Assembly (NCBI RefSeq): GCF_018131185.1
Contig: NZ_JAFCJE010000002.1
Location: forward strand, 682,001-746,000
Source: Bradyrhizobium diazoefficiens
GTDB lineage: Bacteria; Pseudomonadota; Alphaproteobacteria; Rhizobiales; Xanthobacteraceae
Direction: 5' to 3'
DNA length: 64,000 nucleotides
Of the stretch, positions 1-9,662 are shown piece by piece; within the stretch, counting starts at the first letter, position 1, and the number at the start of each line of letters is the position of its first letter. The notes under the pieces were generated by a model. It saw only the letters and a list, made by a program, of their open reading frames with translations, was not told where the DNA came from and did not search any database. A program made the translations under genes and the position numbers.

Positions 1-954
1 ATCCCCGCACCGGACGCCGAGGCGGCGCGCGTCGAGGTCAGCCGCAGGCTGCTCGCCGCCGCGGCCAGCGAACCCGCTGTGGCGCCGACGTCGAATCTCA
101 AATGGCGCCGCGTGGCGGCGGTGCTGGCGCTCGCCGGCCTGCCGCTCATTGCGGTCGGCGTCTACATGCCGCTCGGCTCGCCCCGGCTTCAGGACTTTCC
201 CCTGGCGGAGCGGGAGCGCGGATCCGGGTCCGGCATGGCGCAGTCGCTCGAGAATCTCGTGGCGCAGGTCCAGGACCATCTCGAGAAGAACCCGACCGAC
301 GGGCGCGGCTGGAACGTGCTCGCGCCGGTGCTGGAGCGGCTTGGCCGTTTCGACGACGCGGTGCGCGCCTATCGCAACTCGCTCACCTACAATGGCGAGA
401 GCGCCGAGCGCCGGTCCGATCTCGGCGAAGCACTCGCGGCCGCTGCCGGTGGCGTGGTGACCGCCGAGGCCAAGACTGAATTCGAGCGTGCACACGCCCT
501 GAATGCCGATGATCCCAAGGCGAACTACTTCCTCGGCCTTGCCGCCGAGCAGGATGGCCGCAAGGACGATGCCGCCACGATCTGGCGCGCGCTGCTTGCG
601 AAAGCGCCCGCGGATGCGCCATGGCGTGCCCTGGTGCAGTCCTCGCTGGCGCGAGTCGGTGGCGGCGGCACGATGCCGGCGCTGTCCGATGAAACGATTG
701 CTGCTTCCAAGGAGATGGCAGAAGGCGATCGCAACGCGATGGTGCGCGGCATGGTCGAACGTCTGGCCACCCGGTTGAAGGAGAAGGGCGACGACGTCGA
801 GAGTTGGCTGCGCCTGGTGCGCGCCTATCTCGTGATGGGCGAACGGGACAAGGCCGTGGGGGCATCGGCCGATGCCCGGCAGGCGGTCGCCAGCGACGCC
901 GAACGGCTTCGCCAGCTCAACGAAGGCCTCAGAACTCTCGGACTCGGCGGATGA
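1..954 (+). CDS. ccmI: Cytochrome c maturation protein CcmI (CycH), 5' truncated by the window
   Basis: The reading frame is open from base 1, so the true start lies upstream. CcmI (CycH) is the membrane-anchored apocytochrome c chaperone that presents the CxxCH segment of apocytochrome to the CcmF/CcmH haem ligation complex. Visible features are the end of an N-terminal cytoplasmic segment (ARVEVSRRLLAA), a transmembrane helix just before GVYMPLGS, and a periplasmic TPR region (for example GWNVLAPVLERLGRFDDAV) followed by a second helical repeat block. The order with ccmE, ccmF and ccmH directly downstream confirms the assignment. The stop is 37 bases before ccmE. Confidence 0.93.
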   Translation: MPAPDAEAARVEVSRRLLAAAASEPAVAPTSNLKWRRVAAVLALAGLPLIAVGVYMPLGSPRLQDFPLAERERGSGSGMAQSLENLVAQVQDHLEKNPTDGRGWNVLAPVLERLGRFDDAVRAYRNSLTYNGESAERRSDLGEALAAAAGGVVTAEAKTEFERAHALNADDPKANYFLGLAAEQDGRKDDAATIWRALLAKAPADAPWRALVQSSLARVGGGGTMPALSDETIAASKEMAEGDRNAMVRGMVERLATRLKEKGDDVESWLRLVRAYLVMGERDKAVGASADARQAVASDAERLRQLNEGLRTLGLGG

Positions 955-991
955 CGATGTCGGGACGAGACGAGCGGAGAATTGATACGCC

Positions 992-1516
992 ATGACGCGC
1001 AAGCAGCGACGTATGACCATCATCGGAGGCTCGCTCGCCGTGCTCGCCCTCGCGGCCGCGCTGGTGCTCAACGCGCTTCGCGACTCCATCGTGTTCTTCT
1101 CGACCCCCACCATGGTCGCCGAGAAGCAGGTCGAGCCCGGCAAGCGGTTTCGCCTCGGTGGGCTGGTGCAGCCCGGTTCGCTCCATCGTGGCGACAATCT
1201 CATGGTGACCTTCGAGGTCGCCGACGGTGGCGCCAAGCTGCCGGTGGCCTACAAGGGCATTCTTCCCGACCTGTTCCGTGAGGGACAGGGCGTTGTCGCC
1301 GAAGGCGCGCTCGACGCCAATGGCGTGTTCAAGGCCGATACCGTCCTTGCCAAGCACGACGAGACCTACATGCCCAAGGACGTCGCCGATGCGCTGAAGA
1401 AGCAGGGGCACTGGAAGGACGATTACGACGGCAAGACTTCTGACGCCAAGCCGTCTGGCGGCGGCAAGCCCGCTGCCACGACGGCGCAGGGCAATCCACA
1501 AGGAGCGGTGCGGTGA
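992..1516 (+). CDS. ccmE: Cytochrome c-type biogenesis haem chaperone CcmE (CycJ)
   Basis: CcmE is a periplasmic, membrane-anchored haem chaperone that binds haem covalently through a histidine and hands it to CcmF. The 174-residue product has an N-terminal anchor at about residues 8-29, a beta-barrel OB-fold core, and the diagnostic [10 protein letters not shown] motif with the haem-binding His122 and the nearby Tyr126. The C-terminal tail is low in complexity and rich in Lys, Gly and Ala, as is common in this family. The stop codon overlaps the ccmF GTG start by four bases, which indicates translational coupling. Confidence 0.96.
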   Translation: MTRKQRRMTIIGGSLAVLALAAALVLNALRDSIVFFSTPTMVAEKQVEPGKRFRLGGLVQPGSLHRGDNLMVTFEVADGGAKLPVAYKGILPDLFREGQGVVAEGALDANGVFKADTVLAKHDETYMPKDVADALKKQGHWKDDYDGKTSDAKPSGGGKPAATTAQGNPQGAVR

Positions 1517-3495
1517 TCGCGGAGTCAGGACATTACGCCCTGGTGCTGGCGCTCGCCCTCGCGCTGATCCAGTCCGTCGTGCCGTTGATCGGTGCGCGGC
1601 TGCGCGATGCCGCGCTGATGAATGTGGCGCGCTCCACCGCGCTGGCGCAGCTGCTGTTCGTCGGCGCCTCGTTCACGGCGCTGGTGATGTTGCACGTGAA
1701 CTCGGATTTCTCCGTCGCCAACGTTTACGAGAACTCCCACTCGATGAAGCCGCTGCTCTACAAGCTCACCGGCGTGTGGGGAAACCATGAAGGCTCGATG
1801 CTGCTGTGGGTGTTGATCCTCGCATTGTTCGGCGGGCTGGTCGCGGCTTTCGGCAACAATCTGCCGCTGTCGCTGCGCGCGCACGTGCTGGCGGTGCAGG
1901 CCTGGGTCGCCAGTGCCTTCTACCTCTTCATCCTCGTGACATCGAATCCGTTCCTGCGCATCGCGAGCCCGCCGATCGAGGGACGCGATCTCAATCCCGT
2001 GCTCCAGGACATCGGGCTCGCCGTGCATCCGCCGATGCTCTATCTCGGCTATGTCGGCTTCTCGATCTCGTTCTCCTTCGCGATTGCTGCGCTGATGGAG
2101 GGACGCATCGACGCCGCTTGGGCGCGCTGGGTGCGGCCGTGGACGCTGGTCGCCTGGATCTTCCTGACGCTCGGCATCGCCATGGGGTCGTACTGGGCCT
2201 ATTACGAGCTCGGCTGGGGCGGCTGGTGGTTCTGGGATCCGGTCGAGAACGCCTCGCTGATGCCGTGGCTCTCCGGCACCGCGCTGTTGCATTCCGCCCT
2301 GGTGATGGAGAAGCGCAACGCGCTGAAGGTCTGGACCGTCCTGTTGTCGATCCTGACCTTCTCGCTGTCGCTGCTCGGCACTTTCCTGGTGCGCTCGGGC
2401 GTCATTACCTCGGTGCACGCCTTTGCCACCGATCCAACCCGCGGCGTGTTCATTCTGCTGATCCTCTGCCTGTTCATCGGCGGCAGCCTGGCGCTGTTCG
2501 CGGGCCGCGCCACATCGTTGAAGCAGGGCGGCCTGTTCGCGCCGATCTCGCGCGAGGGCGCGCTTGTCCTGAACAACCTGCTGCTCACGGTCGCCTGCGC
2601 GGTTGTGCTGTTCGGCACGCTCTATCCGCTGGCGATGGAGATGCTCGCCGACTTCAAGATGTCGGTCGGTGCGCCCTTCTACAATCTCACCTTCGCGCCG
2701 CTGTTCACCCTGTTGCTGCTGGCCGTGCCGTTCGGGCCGATGATGGCGTGGAAGCGCGGCGATCTGCTCGGCGTGATGCAGCGTCTGTTAGCCGCGGGCG
2801 TTGCCGGGCTCGTTGCCGTCGCCATTGCCTGGGGCTGGGCGCGCGGCGGCAGTGCGCTGGCGCCGCTGGCGATCGGCCTCGGCATCTTCGTCATCGCCGG
2901 CGCGGTCACCGACATCGTCGAGCGCACTGGCCTCGTGCGGCTGCCGTTCGCAACGGTGCTGCACCGGGCGCGCGGCCTGCCGCGCTCGGTCTGGGGCACG
3001 GCGTTCGCGCATGCCGGCCTCGGCGTGGCGCTCATCGGGATCGTCTGCGAAACGACCTGGAACAGCGAACATATCGCAACCATGAAGCAGAACGACGTCG
3101 TCCACATCGCCGGCTTCGATGTGAAGCTCGACGGGGTGCTTCAGCGTCAGGGCCCGAACTACCGCGAGATGATCGCCGAGTTCAACGTCAGCCGTGATGG
3201 CGGGACCCTCAGCGTCATGACGCCCTCCAAGCGCAGCTTCACCACTCGCGGCTCGTCGACCACCGAGGCCGCGCTGCTGACGCGCGGCGCGAGCCAGCTC
3301 TACATCTCGCTTGGCGACGCCACGGCCGAGGGCGCCATCGCCGTGCGCATCTATCACAAGCCGCTGGTGCTCCTGATCTGGTGGGGGCCGGTGTTGATGG
3401 CGTTCGGCGGCGTGCTCTCGCTGTCCGACCGGCGCCTGCGGGTCGGCGCACCGAAGCCGGCGCGGGCCAAGCAGCGCCTTCAGCCTGCGGAGTGA
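1513..3495 (+). CDS. ccmF: Haem lyase subunit CcmF (CycK)
   Basis: CcmF is the large polytopic inner-membrane subunit of the cytochrome c haem lyase. It takes haem from CcmE and catalyses thioether bond formation on apocytochromes. The 660-residue protein is almost entirely hydrophobic helices and carries the tryptophan-rich WWD signature [18 protein letters not shown] at about residues 234-251, plus a large periplasmic loop near the C-terminus. It starts at a GTG preceded by AAGGAG, and GTGA forms the overlap with ccmE. Length and motif are typical of the family. Confidence 0.96.
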   Translation: MIAESGHYALVLALALALIQSVVPLIGARLRDAALMNVARSTALAQLLFVGASFTALVMLHVNSDFSVANVYENSHSMKPLLYKLTGVWGNHEGSMLLWVLILALFGGLVAAFGNNLPLSLRAHVLAVQAWVASAFYLFILVTSNPFLRIASPPIEGRDLNPVLQDIGLAVHPPMLYLGYVGFSISFSFAIAALMEGRIDAAWARWVRPWTLVAWIFLTLGIAMGSYWAYYELGWGGWWFWDPVENASLMPWLSGTALLHSALVMEKRNALKVWTVLLSILTFSLSLLGTFLVRSGVITSVHAFATDPTRGVFILLILCLFIGGSLALFAGRATSLKQGGLFAPISREGALVLNNLLLTVACAVVLFGTLYPLAMEMLADFKMSVGAPFYNLTFAPLFTLLLLAVPFGPMMAWKRGDLLGVMQRLLAAGVAGLVAVAIAWGWARGGSALAPLAIGLGIFVIAGAVTDIVERTGLVRLPFATVLHRARGLPRSVWGTAFAHAGLGVALIGIVCETTWNSEHIATMKQNDVVHIAGFDVKLDGVLQRQGPNYREMIAEFNVSRDGGTLSVMTPSKRSFTTRGSSTTEAALLTRGASQLYISLGDATAEGAIAVRIYHKPLVLLIWWGPVLMAFGGVLSLSDRRLRVGAPKPARAKQRLQPAE

Positions 3496-3499
3496 TCCG

Positions 3500-3982
3500 A
3501 TGCGCCGGATGATGGCCGCGTTCACCCTGCTGATGCTGCTGGCGTTGCCTGCGGCGCACGCGGTGCAGCCCGACGAGATCATGTCGGATCCCGCCAAGGA
3601 AGCCCGCGCACGCGAGCTGTCGCGCGAGTTGCGCTGCATGGTTTGCCAGAACCAGTCGATCGACGATTCCGATGCGCCGCTGGCGCGCGACCTGCGGCTG
3701 CTGGTGCGCGAGCGCATCGGTGCCGGCGACAGCAACTCGCAGGTGCTCGACTTCCTGGTCGCCCGCTATGGCGAGTTCGTGCTGCTGAAGCCACGCTTCG
3801 AGCGGCAGACCCTGTTGTTGTGGCTGCTCGGGCCGGTGCTGCTGATCGGGGGCGGCGTGGCGCTATGGCTGCAAATCCGGCGTCGTGCTCGCAGTGGTGC
3901 AGAGGTACCGGCCCCGCCACTCTCGCCCGACGAGAAGGCACGGCTCGCTGCGTTGATGTCGGACGATGCGAAATCTTCCTAG
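3500..3982 (+). CDS. ccmH: Cytochrome c maturation thiol oxidoreductase CcmH (CycL)
   Basis: CcmH keeps the apocytochrome CxxCH cysteines reduced and works with CcmF and CcmI in haem ligation. The 160-residue product has a signal peptide or anchor at residues 1-21, the redox motif LRCMVCQNQS with Cys46 and Cys49, and a C-terminal transmembrane helix at about residues 102-120. That is the short single-domain CcmH form found where CcmI is a separate protein. It begins five bases after the ccmF stop, with GGAG as ribosome binding site, and ends the ccmIEFH operon. Confidence 0.95.
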   Translation: MRRMMAAFTLLMLLALPAAHAVQPDEIMSDPAKEARARELSRELRCMVCQNQSIDDSDAPLARDLRLLVRERIGAGDSNSQVLDFLVARYGEFVLLKPRFERQTLLLWLLGPVLLIGGGVALWLQIRRRARSGAEVPAPPLSPDEKARLAALMSDDAKSS

Positions 3983-4115
3983 ATTTCCCGAGCTTTGAGA
4001 TCGTCCTGGCGACGTCATGAAATAGGCCGCCGGCCCGCTTCGCGCGTGCTTCATGCTATGTTGACCTTTGTCTGGAAGCTTGTCGCGAGATGTGATTCCA
4101 GACTCCGAGTCCCCG

Positions 4116-5459
4116 ATGTTCGCGAACAGCAATCTGACGATCCGCTTCCTGGTCGGCGCCGTCGTCGCCGCATTATTGTTCCTGCTGGGAATCGGCGGAG
4201 GCACCGGCTTCATCGCGGTGCTCTATCTCAACAACGAGATCACCAGCCTGTCCTCGGACTTCGCCGCGCTGAGCGGTCCTGCACGCGACCATGCCATGCA
4301 GATCTATCAGCAGGCGCAGACCGCGTTCTCCTACTTTCTGGTTGCCTGCGGCGTGATCGCCGTCGTTGCCGTCGCGATCTGTCTCACCACCTGGTTCGCC
4401 GTGCGCAACGGCATCCTCAGTCCGCTCGCGGCGATCGTGCATGCCATGCGCGAGGTCGCCGACCAGAAATTCGAGACGCCCGTGCCCGGGCTCGGCCGCA
4501 CCAACGAGATCGGCCTGCTCGCCGGTGCGCTGGAGGTTTTCAAGACCAACGGCCTCGAGCGGCGCCACCTCACCGAACGGCAGATGCGAGAAGCGCAGCA
4601 CCAGGCCGAGCGATCGAAATTCCTGGACGACCGGATCAAGCGCTTCAATGATCTCGTCGCCAGCGTCGTCGACAGCGTGGCGTCATCGGCCGTGCATCTG
4701 AAGAGCAACGCCGAGACGCTGTCGCGGACGGCCAACGACACCAGCACCAAGGCCAACGCGGTCGCGAGCGCCGCGAACCAGGCCAGCACCAGCGTGCAGA
4801 CAGTCGCAGGTTCCGCCGGGGAGATGACGAATTCGATCGGCACCATCAGCCGCCGCGTCACGGACGCGACCCAGCGTGCCGAGGGCGCAGCGTCCCAGGC
4901 GGAGAAGAGCCGCGACACCATCCACACGCTGTCGGATGCCGCCGACAAGATCGGCGAGGTCGTGCAGCTCGTGCAGGCGATCGCATCGCAGACCAATCTC
5001 CTGGCGCTGAACGCCACCATCGAGGCGGCACGGGCAGGGGAGGCCGGCAGAGGGTTTGCGGTGGTTGCCTCCGAGGTCAAGAATCTGGCGCATCAGACCA
5101 GCAAGGCGACCGAGGAGATCACCTCCCACGTCGCCAGCATTCAAGGCATCACCGCACAGACGCGCGGAGCGATCGACGGCATTTCCAAGACGCTGTCGGA
5201 GATCTCGTCCATCATGTCCGGCATCGAGGTCGATACGGCCCAGCAGCGCAATGCCACGCAGGAGATCACGCGCAGCGCCCAGGACGCCGCGCGCGGCACC
5301 CTCGACGTCTCCAACCATATCGTCCAGATCACCTCGACCTCCGCGGAGACCGGCCGCATGGCCGCCGAGGCCAGGGATTCCGCGGTCGACCTGTCGCAGC
5401 AGGCCGAAACCTTGAAGCGCGAAGTCGACGAGTTCATCGTCAGCGTCAAGGCGAGCTAG
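4116..5459 (+). CDS. Methyl-accepting chemotaxis protein
   Basis: This is an inner-membrane chemoreceptor of about 447 residues. Two transmembrane helices flank a short periplasmic region of about 50 residues, followed by a HAMP domain and a C-terminal MCP signalling domain with the hairpin tip region ([20 protein letters not shown]). The short periplasmic part suggests a small four-helix or energy-sensing input rather than a large ligand-binding domain. The frame can be extended to a TTG at 4068, but ATG 4116 starts the natural N-terminus ([14 protein letters not shown]) and is preferred. No che genes are adjacent, so it is an orphan receptor that would work through distant CheA/CheW. Confidence 0.93.
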   Translation: MFANSNLTIRFLVGAVVAALLFLLGIGGGTGFIAVLYLNNEITSLSSDFAALSGPARDHAMQIYQQAQTAFSYFLVACGVIAVVAVAICLTTWFAVRNGILSPLAAIVHAMREVADQKFETPVPGLGRTNEIGLLAGALEVFKTNGLERRHLTERQMREAQHQAERSKFLDDRIKRFNDLVASVVDSVASSAVHLKSNAETLSRTANDTSTKANAVASAANQASTSVQTVAGSAGEMTNSIGTISRRVTDATQRAEGAASQAEKSRDTIHTLSDAADKIGEVVQLVQAIASQTNLLALNATIEAARAGEAGRGFAVVASEVKNLAHQTSKATEEITSHVASIQGITAQTRGAIDGISKTLSEISSIMSGIEVDTAQQRNATQEITRSAQDAARGTLDVSNHIVQITSTSAETGRMAAEARDSAVDLSQQAETLKREVDEFIVSVKAS

Positions 5460-5493
5460 GCGGCGCCAAAGAATCGCGTTTTGAGGCATTGCG

Positions 5494-5511
5494 GGAACTC
5501 GATTAAGTTCC
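5494..5511. promoter_or_regulatory. Inverted repeat GGAACT-N6-AGTTCC upstream of the DegP gene
   Basis: A perfect 6-bp inverted repeat with a 6-base spacer lies in the 223-base gap between the chemoreceptor and the protease gene, about 170 bases before the protease start. It has no following T-run, so it is not an obvious terminator. It could be an operator. The sequence begins with GGAAC, but no GTT element follows at EcfG spacing. Confidence 0.35.
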
Positions 5512-5682
5512 TGTAAGATCACGATTTTCTGCCTGCGCTGAACTGCCGCATCCGCCTCACCGCTTCATTACAAAAGTTTAACCCCGCCGCCAGCGCGCGG
5601 TAAGGCGGGAGCCCCCATGTTCAGGTCCGTAAGGTGCCGCCATCGGGCGCCAAATGAATTTCAAGGCCCTGGAGATCTCCGC

Positions 5683-7263
5683 ATGACCGACCGTCCCGAC
5701 CTCTCGAACCTTCCCTCCTACCGGCAGCCGCGCCCGTCGGTGTTCTCCGCGCGCAAGATCGCGCTGATGGCCTCGGTCGTCGCCGGTCTCGGCGCCGCCG
5801 TGTACGGCTTCAGCCCCTCGACCTCGCCGGCCGATCTGTTCTCGAGCCCGGCGCATGCGCAGGTCAACAACGAGGTCCGCAAGGTCGAGCGTCCGGTCGG
5901 ATTCGCCGACGTCGTCGAACGCGTGAAGCCGTCGGTGATCTCGGTGAAGGTCAACATGAAGGAGAAGACCGCGAGCAACGATGACGGCGACGATTCCTCT
6001 TCGCCGTTCCAGCCGGGCTCGCCGATGGAGCGCTTCTTCCGCCGCTTCGGCGGTCCGGACGGCATCCCCGGTCTGAAGGGTGGCGGCCGTGGTCGCGTGG
6101 TGCAGGGCCAGGGCTCCGGCTTCTTCATCTCGGCCGACGGTTATGCCGTGACCAACAACCACGTGGTCGACGGCGCCGACAAGGTCGAGGTCACCACCGA
6201 CGACGGCAAGACCTACACCGCCAAGGTGATCGGCACCGACCAGCGCACCGACCTTGCTCTGATCAAGGTCGAGGGCAGCTCGAACTTCCCGTTCGCCAAG
6301 CTCGCCGACGCCAAGCCGCGGATCGGCGACTGGGTGCTCGCCGTCGGCAATCCCTTCGGCCTCGGCGGCACCGTGACCGCGGGCATCGTCTCGGCCAGCG
6401 GCCGCGACATCGGCAACGGCCCCTATGACGATTTCATCCAGATCGACGCGCCCGTGAACAAGGGCAATTCCGGCGGTCCGGCCTTCGACACCAACGGCGA
6501 GGTGATGGGCGTCAACACCGCGATCTACTCGCCTTCCGGCGGCAGCGTCGGCATTGCCTTCTCGATCCCGGCGAGCACCGTGAAGAGCGTGGTCGCCCAG
6601 CTCAAGGACAAGGGCTCGGTCAGCCGTGGCTGGATCGGCGTGCAGATTCAGCCCGTGACGTCCGACATCGCCGACAGCCTCGGTATGAAGAAGGCCGAGG
6701 GCGCGCTGGTGGCGGAGCCGCAGGCCAACGGTCCGGCCGCGAAGGCGGGCATCGAGTCCGGCGACGTGATCACCTCCGTCAACGGCGAGGCCGTGAAGGA
6801 CGCGCGCGAACTCGCCCGCACCATCGGCGGCATGGCGCCCGGCGCGACCGTGAAGCTCAACGTGCTGCACAAGGGCCAGGACAAGGTCGTCAACCTTACC
6901 CTCGGCCAGCTGCCGAACACGGTGGAAGCCAAGGCTGACATTGACAGCGACAGCGGCAAGGGCGCCAACAAGGGTACCGACGTGCCCAAGCTCGGCATGA
7001 CCGTCGCGCCCGCCAATTCCGTGGCCGGTGCCGGCAAGGAAGGCGTCGTGGTCACCCAGGTCGATCCGAAGAGCGCCGCGGCCGAACGCGGCTTCAAGGA
7101 AGGCGACGTGATTCTGGAAGTCGGCGGCAAGAGCGTCGCCACCGCCGGCGAAGTCCGCGATGCCATCACTACGGCGCGGACCGACAACAAGAACAGCGTC
7201 CTGATGCGCGTGAAGAGCGGCGGCCAGTCGCGCTTCGTCGCCGTGCCCATCGCCAAGGGGTAA
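5683..7263 (+). CDS. degP: DegP/HtrA (Do-family) periplasmic serine endoprotease
   Basis: This is a periplasmic protease and chaperone for misfolded envelope proteins. The 526-residue product has an N-terminal membrane segment or signal around residues 22-40, a trypsin-like domain with catalytic His160 (TNNHVVDG), Asp190 (RTDLALIK) and Ser263 (NKGNSGGP), and two PDZ domains at about residues 300-390 and 430-520. ATG 5683 has GGAGA six bases upstream and is preferred over an in-frame start at 5617 that would add 22 unsupported residues. A two-component system follows on the same strand, but a strong terminator separates them. That linkage fits envelope stress signalling but is only an inference. 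Confidence 0.95.
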   Translation: MTDRPDLSNLPSYRQPRPSVFSARKIALMASVVAGLGAAVYGFSPSTSPADLFSSPAHAQVNNEVRKVERPVGFADVVERVKPSVISVKVNMKEKTASNDDGDDSSSPFQPGSPMERFFRRFGGPDGIPGLKGGGRGRVVQGQGSGFFISADGYAVTNNHVVDGADKVEVTTDDGKTYTAKVIGTDQRTDLALIKVEGSSNFPFAKLADAKPRIGDWVLAVGNPFGLGGTVTAGIVSASGRDIGNGPYDDFIQIDAPVNKGNSGGPAFDTNGEVMGVNTAIYSPSGGSVGIAFSIPASTVKSVVAQLKDKGSVSRGWIGVQIQPVTSDIADSLGMKKAEGALVAEPQANGPAAKAGIESGDVITSVNGEAVKDARELARTIGGMAPGATVKLNVLHKGQDKVVNLTLGQLPNTVEAKADIDSDSGKGANKGTDVPKLGMTVAPANSVAGAGKEGVVVTQVDPKSAAAERGFKEGDVILEVGGKSVATAGEVRDAITTARTDNKNSVLMRVKSGGQSRFVAVPIAKG

Positions 7264-7404
7264 GCCTTAAGGATGCTCTCGAGATGAAGGGTGTCGCCGG
7301 CATCAGTCGCCCCCGCCGTCGGCGCCCTTCGGGGAAGCAGCGTAATTTTCGCTTCCCCTGTCTACCTTCCGGTGGAATTACGCCCCCCTCCGTCGGAAGG
7401 CCTA

Positions 7405-7443
7405 GGGCGGTGAAGTCCCCCCAGCTTCACCGCCCGCCTTTTT
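7405..7443 (+). terminator. Rho-independent terminator after the DegP gene
   Basis: GGGCGGTGAAG at 7405-7415 pairs perfectly with CTTCACCGCCC at 7425-7435 around a 9-base loop, and is followed within three bases by TTTTT. This 11-bp stem plus T-run is a textbook intrinsic terminator, 141 bases after the protease stop. Confidence 0.92.
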
Positions 7444-7537
7444 CTCGATGCCAGAGTCTCCCCCTCGGCTTGCATGCGATTGCCGCTCGCGCCATGTTTA
7501 GAGAAGGTTGACCTCCTTGACCGCCGCCGAACGCACG

Positions 7538-8218
7538 ATGCGCCTCCTGATCATTGAAGACGACCGTGAATCCGCCGATTACCTCGTGAAGGCGTTTCGC
7601 GAAGTCGGACACATTGCCGATCACGCCGCCGACGGCGAGGAAGGCCTCGCCATGGCCGAGAACGGCGATTACGACGTGCTGGTGGTCGATCGCATGCTGC
7701 CCAAGCGCGACGGCCTGTCGCTGATCGGTGCGCTGCGCGACAAGGGCAACACGGCGCCGGTGCTGATTCTCTCCGCGCTCGGACAGGTCGACGACCGCAT
7801 CAAGGGCCTGCGCGCCGGCGGCGACGACTATCTGCCCAAACCCTATTCCTTTGCCGAGCTGCTGGCCCGGGTCGAGGTGCTGTCGCGCCGCCGCGGCGGT
7901 CCCGCCGAGGACACGCTCTACCGCGTCGGCGATCTCGAGCTCGACCGGCTCTCCCATCGCGTCGCCCGCGGCAAGGACGAGCTGACGCTGCAGCCGCGCG
8001 AATTCCGCCTGCTCGAATATTTGATGAAGCATGCCGGCCAGGTGGTGACGCGCACCATGCTCTTGGAGAACGTCTGGGATTATCATTTCGATCCGCAGAC
8101 CAACGTGATCGACGTGCACATTTCACGGCTGCGCTCCAAGATCGACAAGGGCTTCGAGCGGCCGCTGCTGCACACCATCCGCGGCGCGGGATACATGATC
8201 CGTGACGGCATTCGGTAA
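7538..8218 (+). CDS. OmpR/PhoB-family response regulator
   Basis: This is a DNA-binding response regulator of about 226 residues. The receiver domain has the acidic pair at residues 8-9 (IIEDD), the phospho-acceptor Asp51 (VLVVDRMLPKRDG) and the conserved Lys in LPKPYSF. The C-terminal winged helix ends in the typical VWDYHFDPQTNVIDVHISRL region. ATG 7538 gives the standard start MRLLIIEDD. In-frame TTG codons at 7508 and 7517 are possible alternatives, and the GAGAAGG sequence at 7501-7507 is placed better for 7517. The gene overlaps the kinase gene by 17 bases. It belongs to the CopR/CzcR/TctD-like group by overall form, but the signal is unknown. Confidence 0.95.
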   Translation: MRLLIIEDDRESADYLVKAFREVGHIADHAADGEEGLAMAENGDYDVLVVDRMLPKRDGLSLIGALRDKGNTAPVLILSALGQVDDRIKGLRAGGDDYLPKPYSFAELLARVEVLSRRRGGPAEDTLYRVGDLELDRLSHRVARGKDELTLQPREFRLLEYLMKHAGQVVTRTMLLENVWDYHFDPQTNVIDVHISRLRSKIDKGFERPLLHTIRGAGYMIRDGIR

Positions 8219-9662
8219 ACTCGTCCGCACCACGGCGTTCCGGCTGACGCTGGTCTATCTGCTGCTGTTCGCGATGTTCGCGGCCTCGCTGCTGGCCTAT
8301 TTCGCCTGGAATACGCGGCGCCTCATCACCGAGGAGATCACGCAGACGGTCAATGCCGAGACCTCGGAGATCAGCGAGATCTATGGCCGACGCGGCTTGC
8401 GGGGCCTCGTGCTCGCGATCGAGTATCGGGCGCTGCGGCCGGGTGCCAACCTCTATCTCGTGACCACGCCGACCGGGCAGGCGATTGCCGGCAATGTCGG
8501 TTCGCTGGCGCCCGGGGTGATGGCGACGCGCGGCTGGTCGGAGACCGCCTACCGGCGCCTCGAGGACGCCGACGACCGCGACCACCGCGCGCTGGTGCGC
8601 GTCACCGAATTGGAGAACGGCTTTCGCCTGCTGATCGGCCGCGATCTCGCCGAGCGGCGGCGGCTCTTCGGCATCGTCGCCAAGGCCGCGCAATGGTCGG
8701 TTCTGATCGTCGTCGTGCTCGGCCTCGCCGGCGGCGTCTTCGTCGCCCGCCGCGTGCTCCGGCGTATCGATGCCATGACGGGAACGACTCAGCGCATCAT
8801 GTCCGGCGATCTCAGCGAGCGCCTGCCGGTGGGGCGCAGCGGCGACGAGCTCGATCGCCTCGCCGAGAACCTCAACGCCATGCTGGAGCGCATCGAGGCG
8901 CTGATGGCGGGGCTCAAGGAAGTCTCCGACAACATCGCGCATGATCTCAAGACGCCGCTGACGCGCCTGCGCAACCGCGCCGAGGAGGCGCTGGCGCGAT
9001 CGGGCGGCGAAGCCGATTACCGCGCGGCGCTGGAGCGCACCATCGAGGAATCCGACGGCCTGATCCGCACCTTCAACGCGCTGCTGATGATCGCGCGCGC
9101 CGAGTCGGGCCAGGCGCGCGGCAACATGGACGATTTCGACGCGGCCGAGGTGGCGAACGGAATCCATGAGCTCTACGAGCCGCTCGCCGAGGACGACGGC
9201 ATGACCTTGAACGTGAGGGCCGAGCCGGCACCGGTTCACGCCAACCGCGAATTGGTCAGCCAGGCGCTCGCCAATCTGGTCGAGAATGCGATCAAATACG
9301 GCAAACCGGTCGCGCCGACCGGCGGAACCGTGGTCAGCATGGACGCGCGGCCAATTCTGATCGAGGCCAGGCGCGATGGCGACCAGGTGCTGCTCAGCGT
9401 CACCGATCGCGGTCCCGGGATCCCCGAGGGCGATCGCAAGCATGCCGTCGAGCGATTCGTCCGGCTGGAAGCCAGCCGCACGCTGCCGGGCTCCGGTCTC
9501 GGTCTCAGCCTCGCTTCGGCGGTTGCGACGTTGCACGGCGGCGAATTGCGCCTGGGCGATGCCCAGCCCGGCCTCGTCGCTACGCTGGTGTTGCCTGCGC
9601 GCCTCAGTGCCGGCGACAGGGTTGCTCCGCCAATACCGGATGTGCCACAGAAGGTGGCATGA
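8202..9662 (+). CDS. Sensor histidine kinase, partner of the preceding regulator
   Basis: This 486-residue inner-membrane kinase has two transmembrane helices (about residues 13-31 and 163-185) flanking a periplasmic sensor of about 130 residues. A HAMP domain, a dimerisation domain with His247 (NIAHDLKTPLTRL), and an ATPase domain with N box (NLVENAIKYG), G1 (DRGPGIPEG) and G2 (GSGLGLSLA) follow. It starts at GTG 8202 inside the end of the regulator gene and its TGA overlaps the glnE ATG by four bases. Regulator, kinase and glnE are therefore probably one transcript with coupled translation. Confidence 0.94.
   Translation: MTAFGKLVRTTAFRLTLVYLLLFAMFAASLLAYFAWNTRRLITEEITQTVNAETSEISEIYGRRGLRGLVLAIEYRALRPGANLYLVTTPTGQAIAGNVGSLAPGVMATRGWSETAYRRLEDADDRDHRALVRVTELENGFRLLIGRDLAERRRLFGIVAKAAQWSVLIVVVLGLAGGVFVARRVLRRIDAMTGTTQRIMSGDLSERLPVGRSGDELDRLAENLNAMLERIEALMAGLKEVSDNIAHDLKTPLTRLRNRAEEALARSGGEADYRAALERTIEESDGLIRTFNALLMIARAESGQARGNMDDFDAAEVANGIHELYEPLAEDDGMTLNVRAEPAPVHANRELVSQALANLVENAIKYGKPVAPTGGTVVSMDARPILIEARRDGDQVLLSVTDRGPGIPEGDRKHAVERFVRLEASRTLPGSGLGLSLASAVATLHGGELRLGDAQPGLVATLVLPARLSAGDRVAPPIPDVPQKVA

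Noticed and set aside
5494..5520. EcfG-type promoter (GGAAC-N16/17-CGTT) before the DegP gene
   Set aside because: The GGAAC is part of a dyad and no GTT element follows at the right distance.
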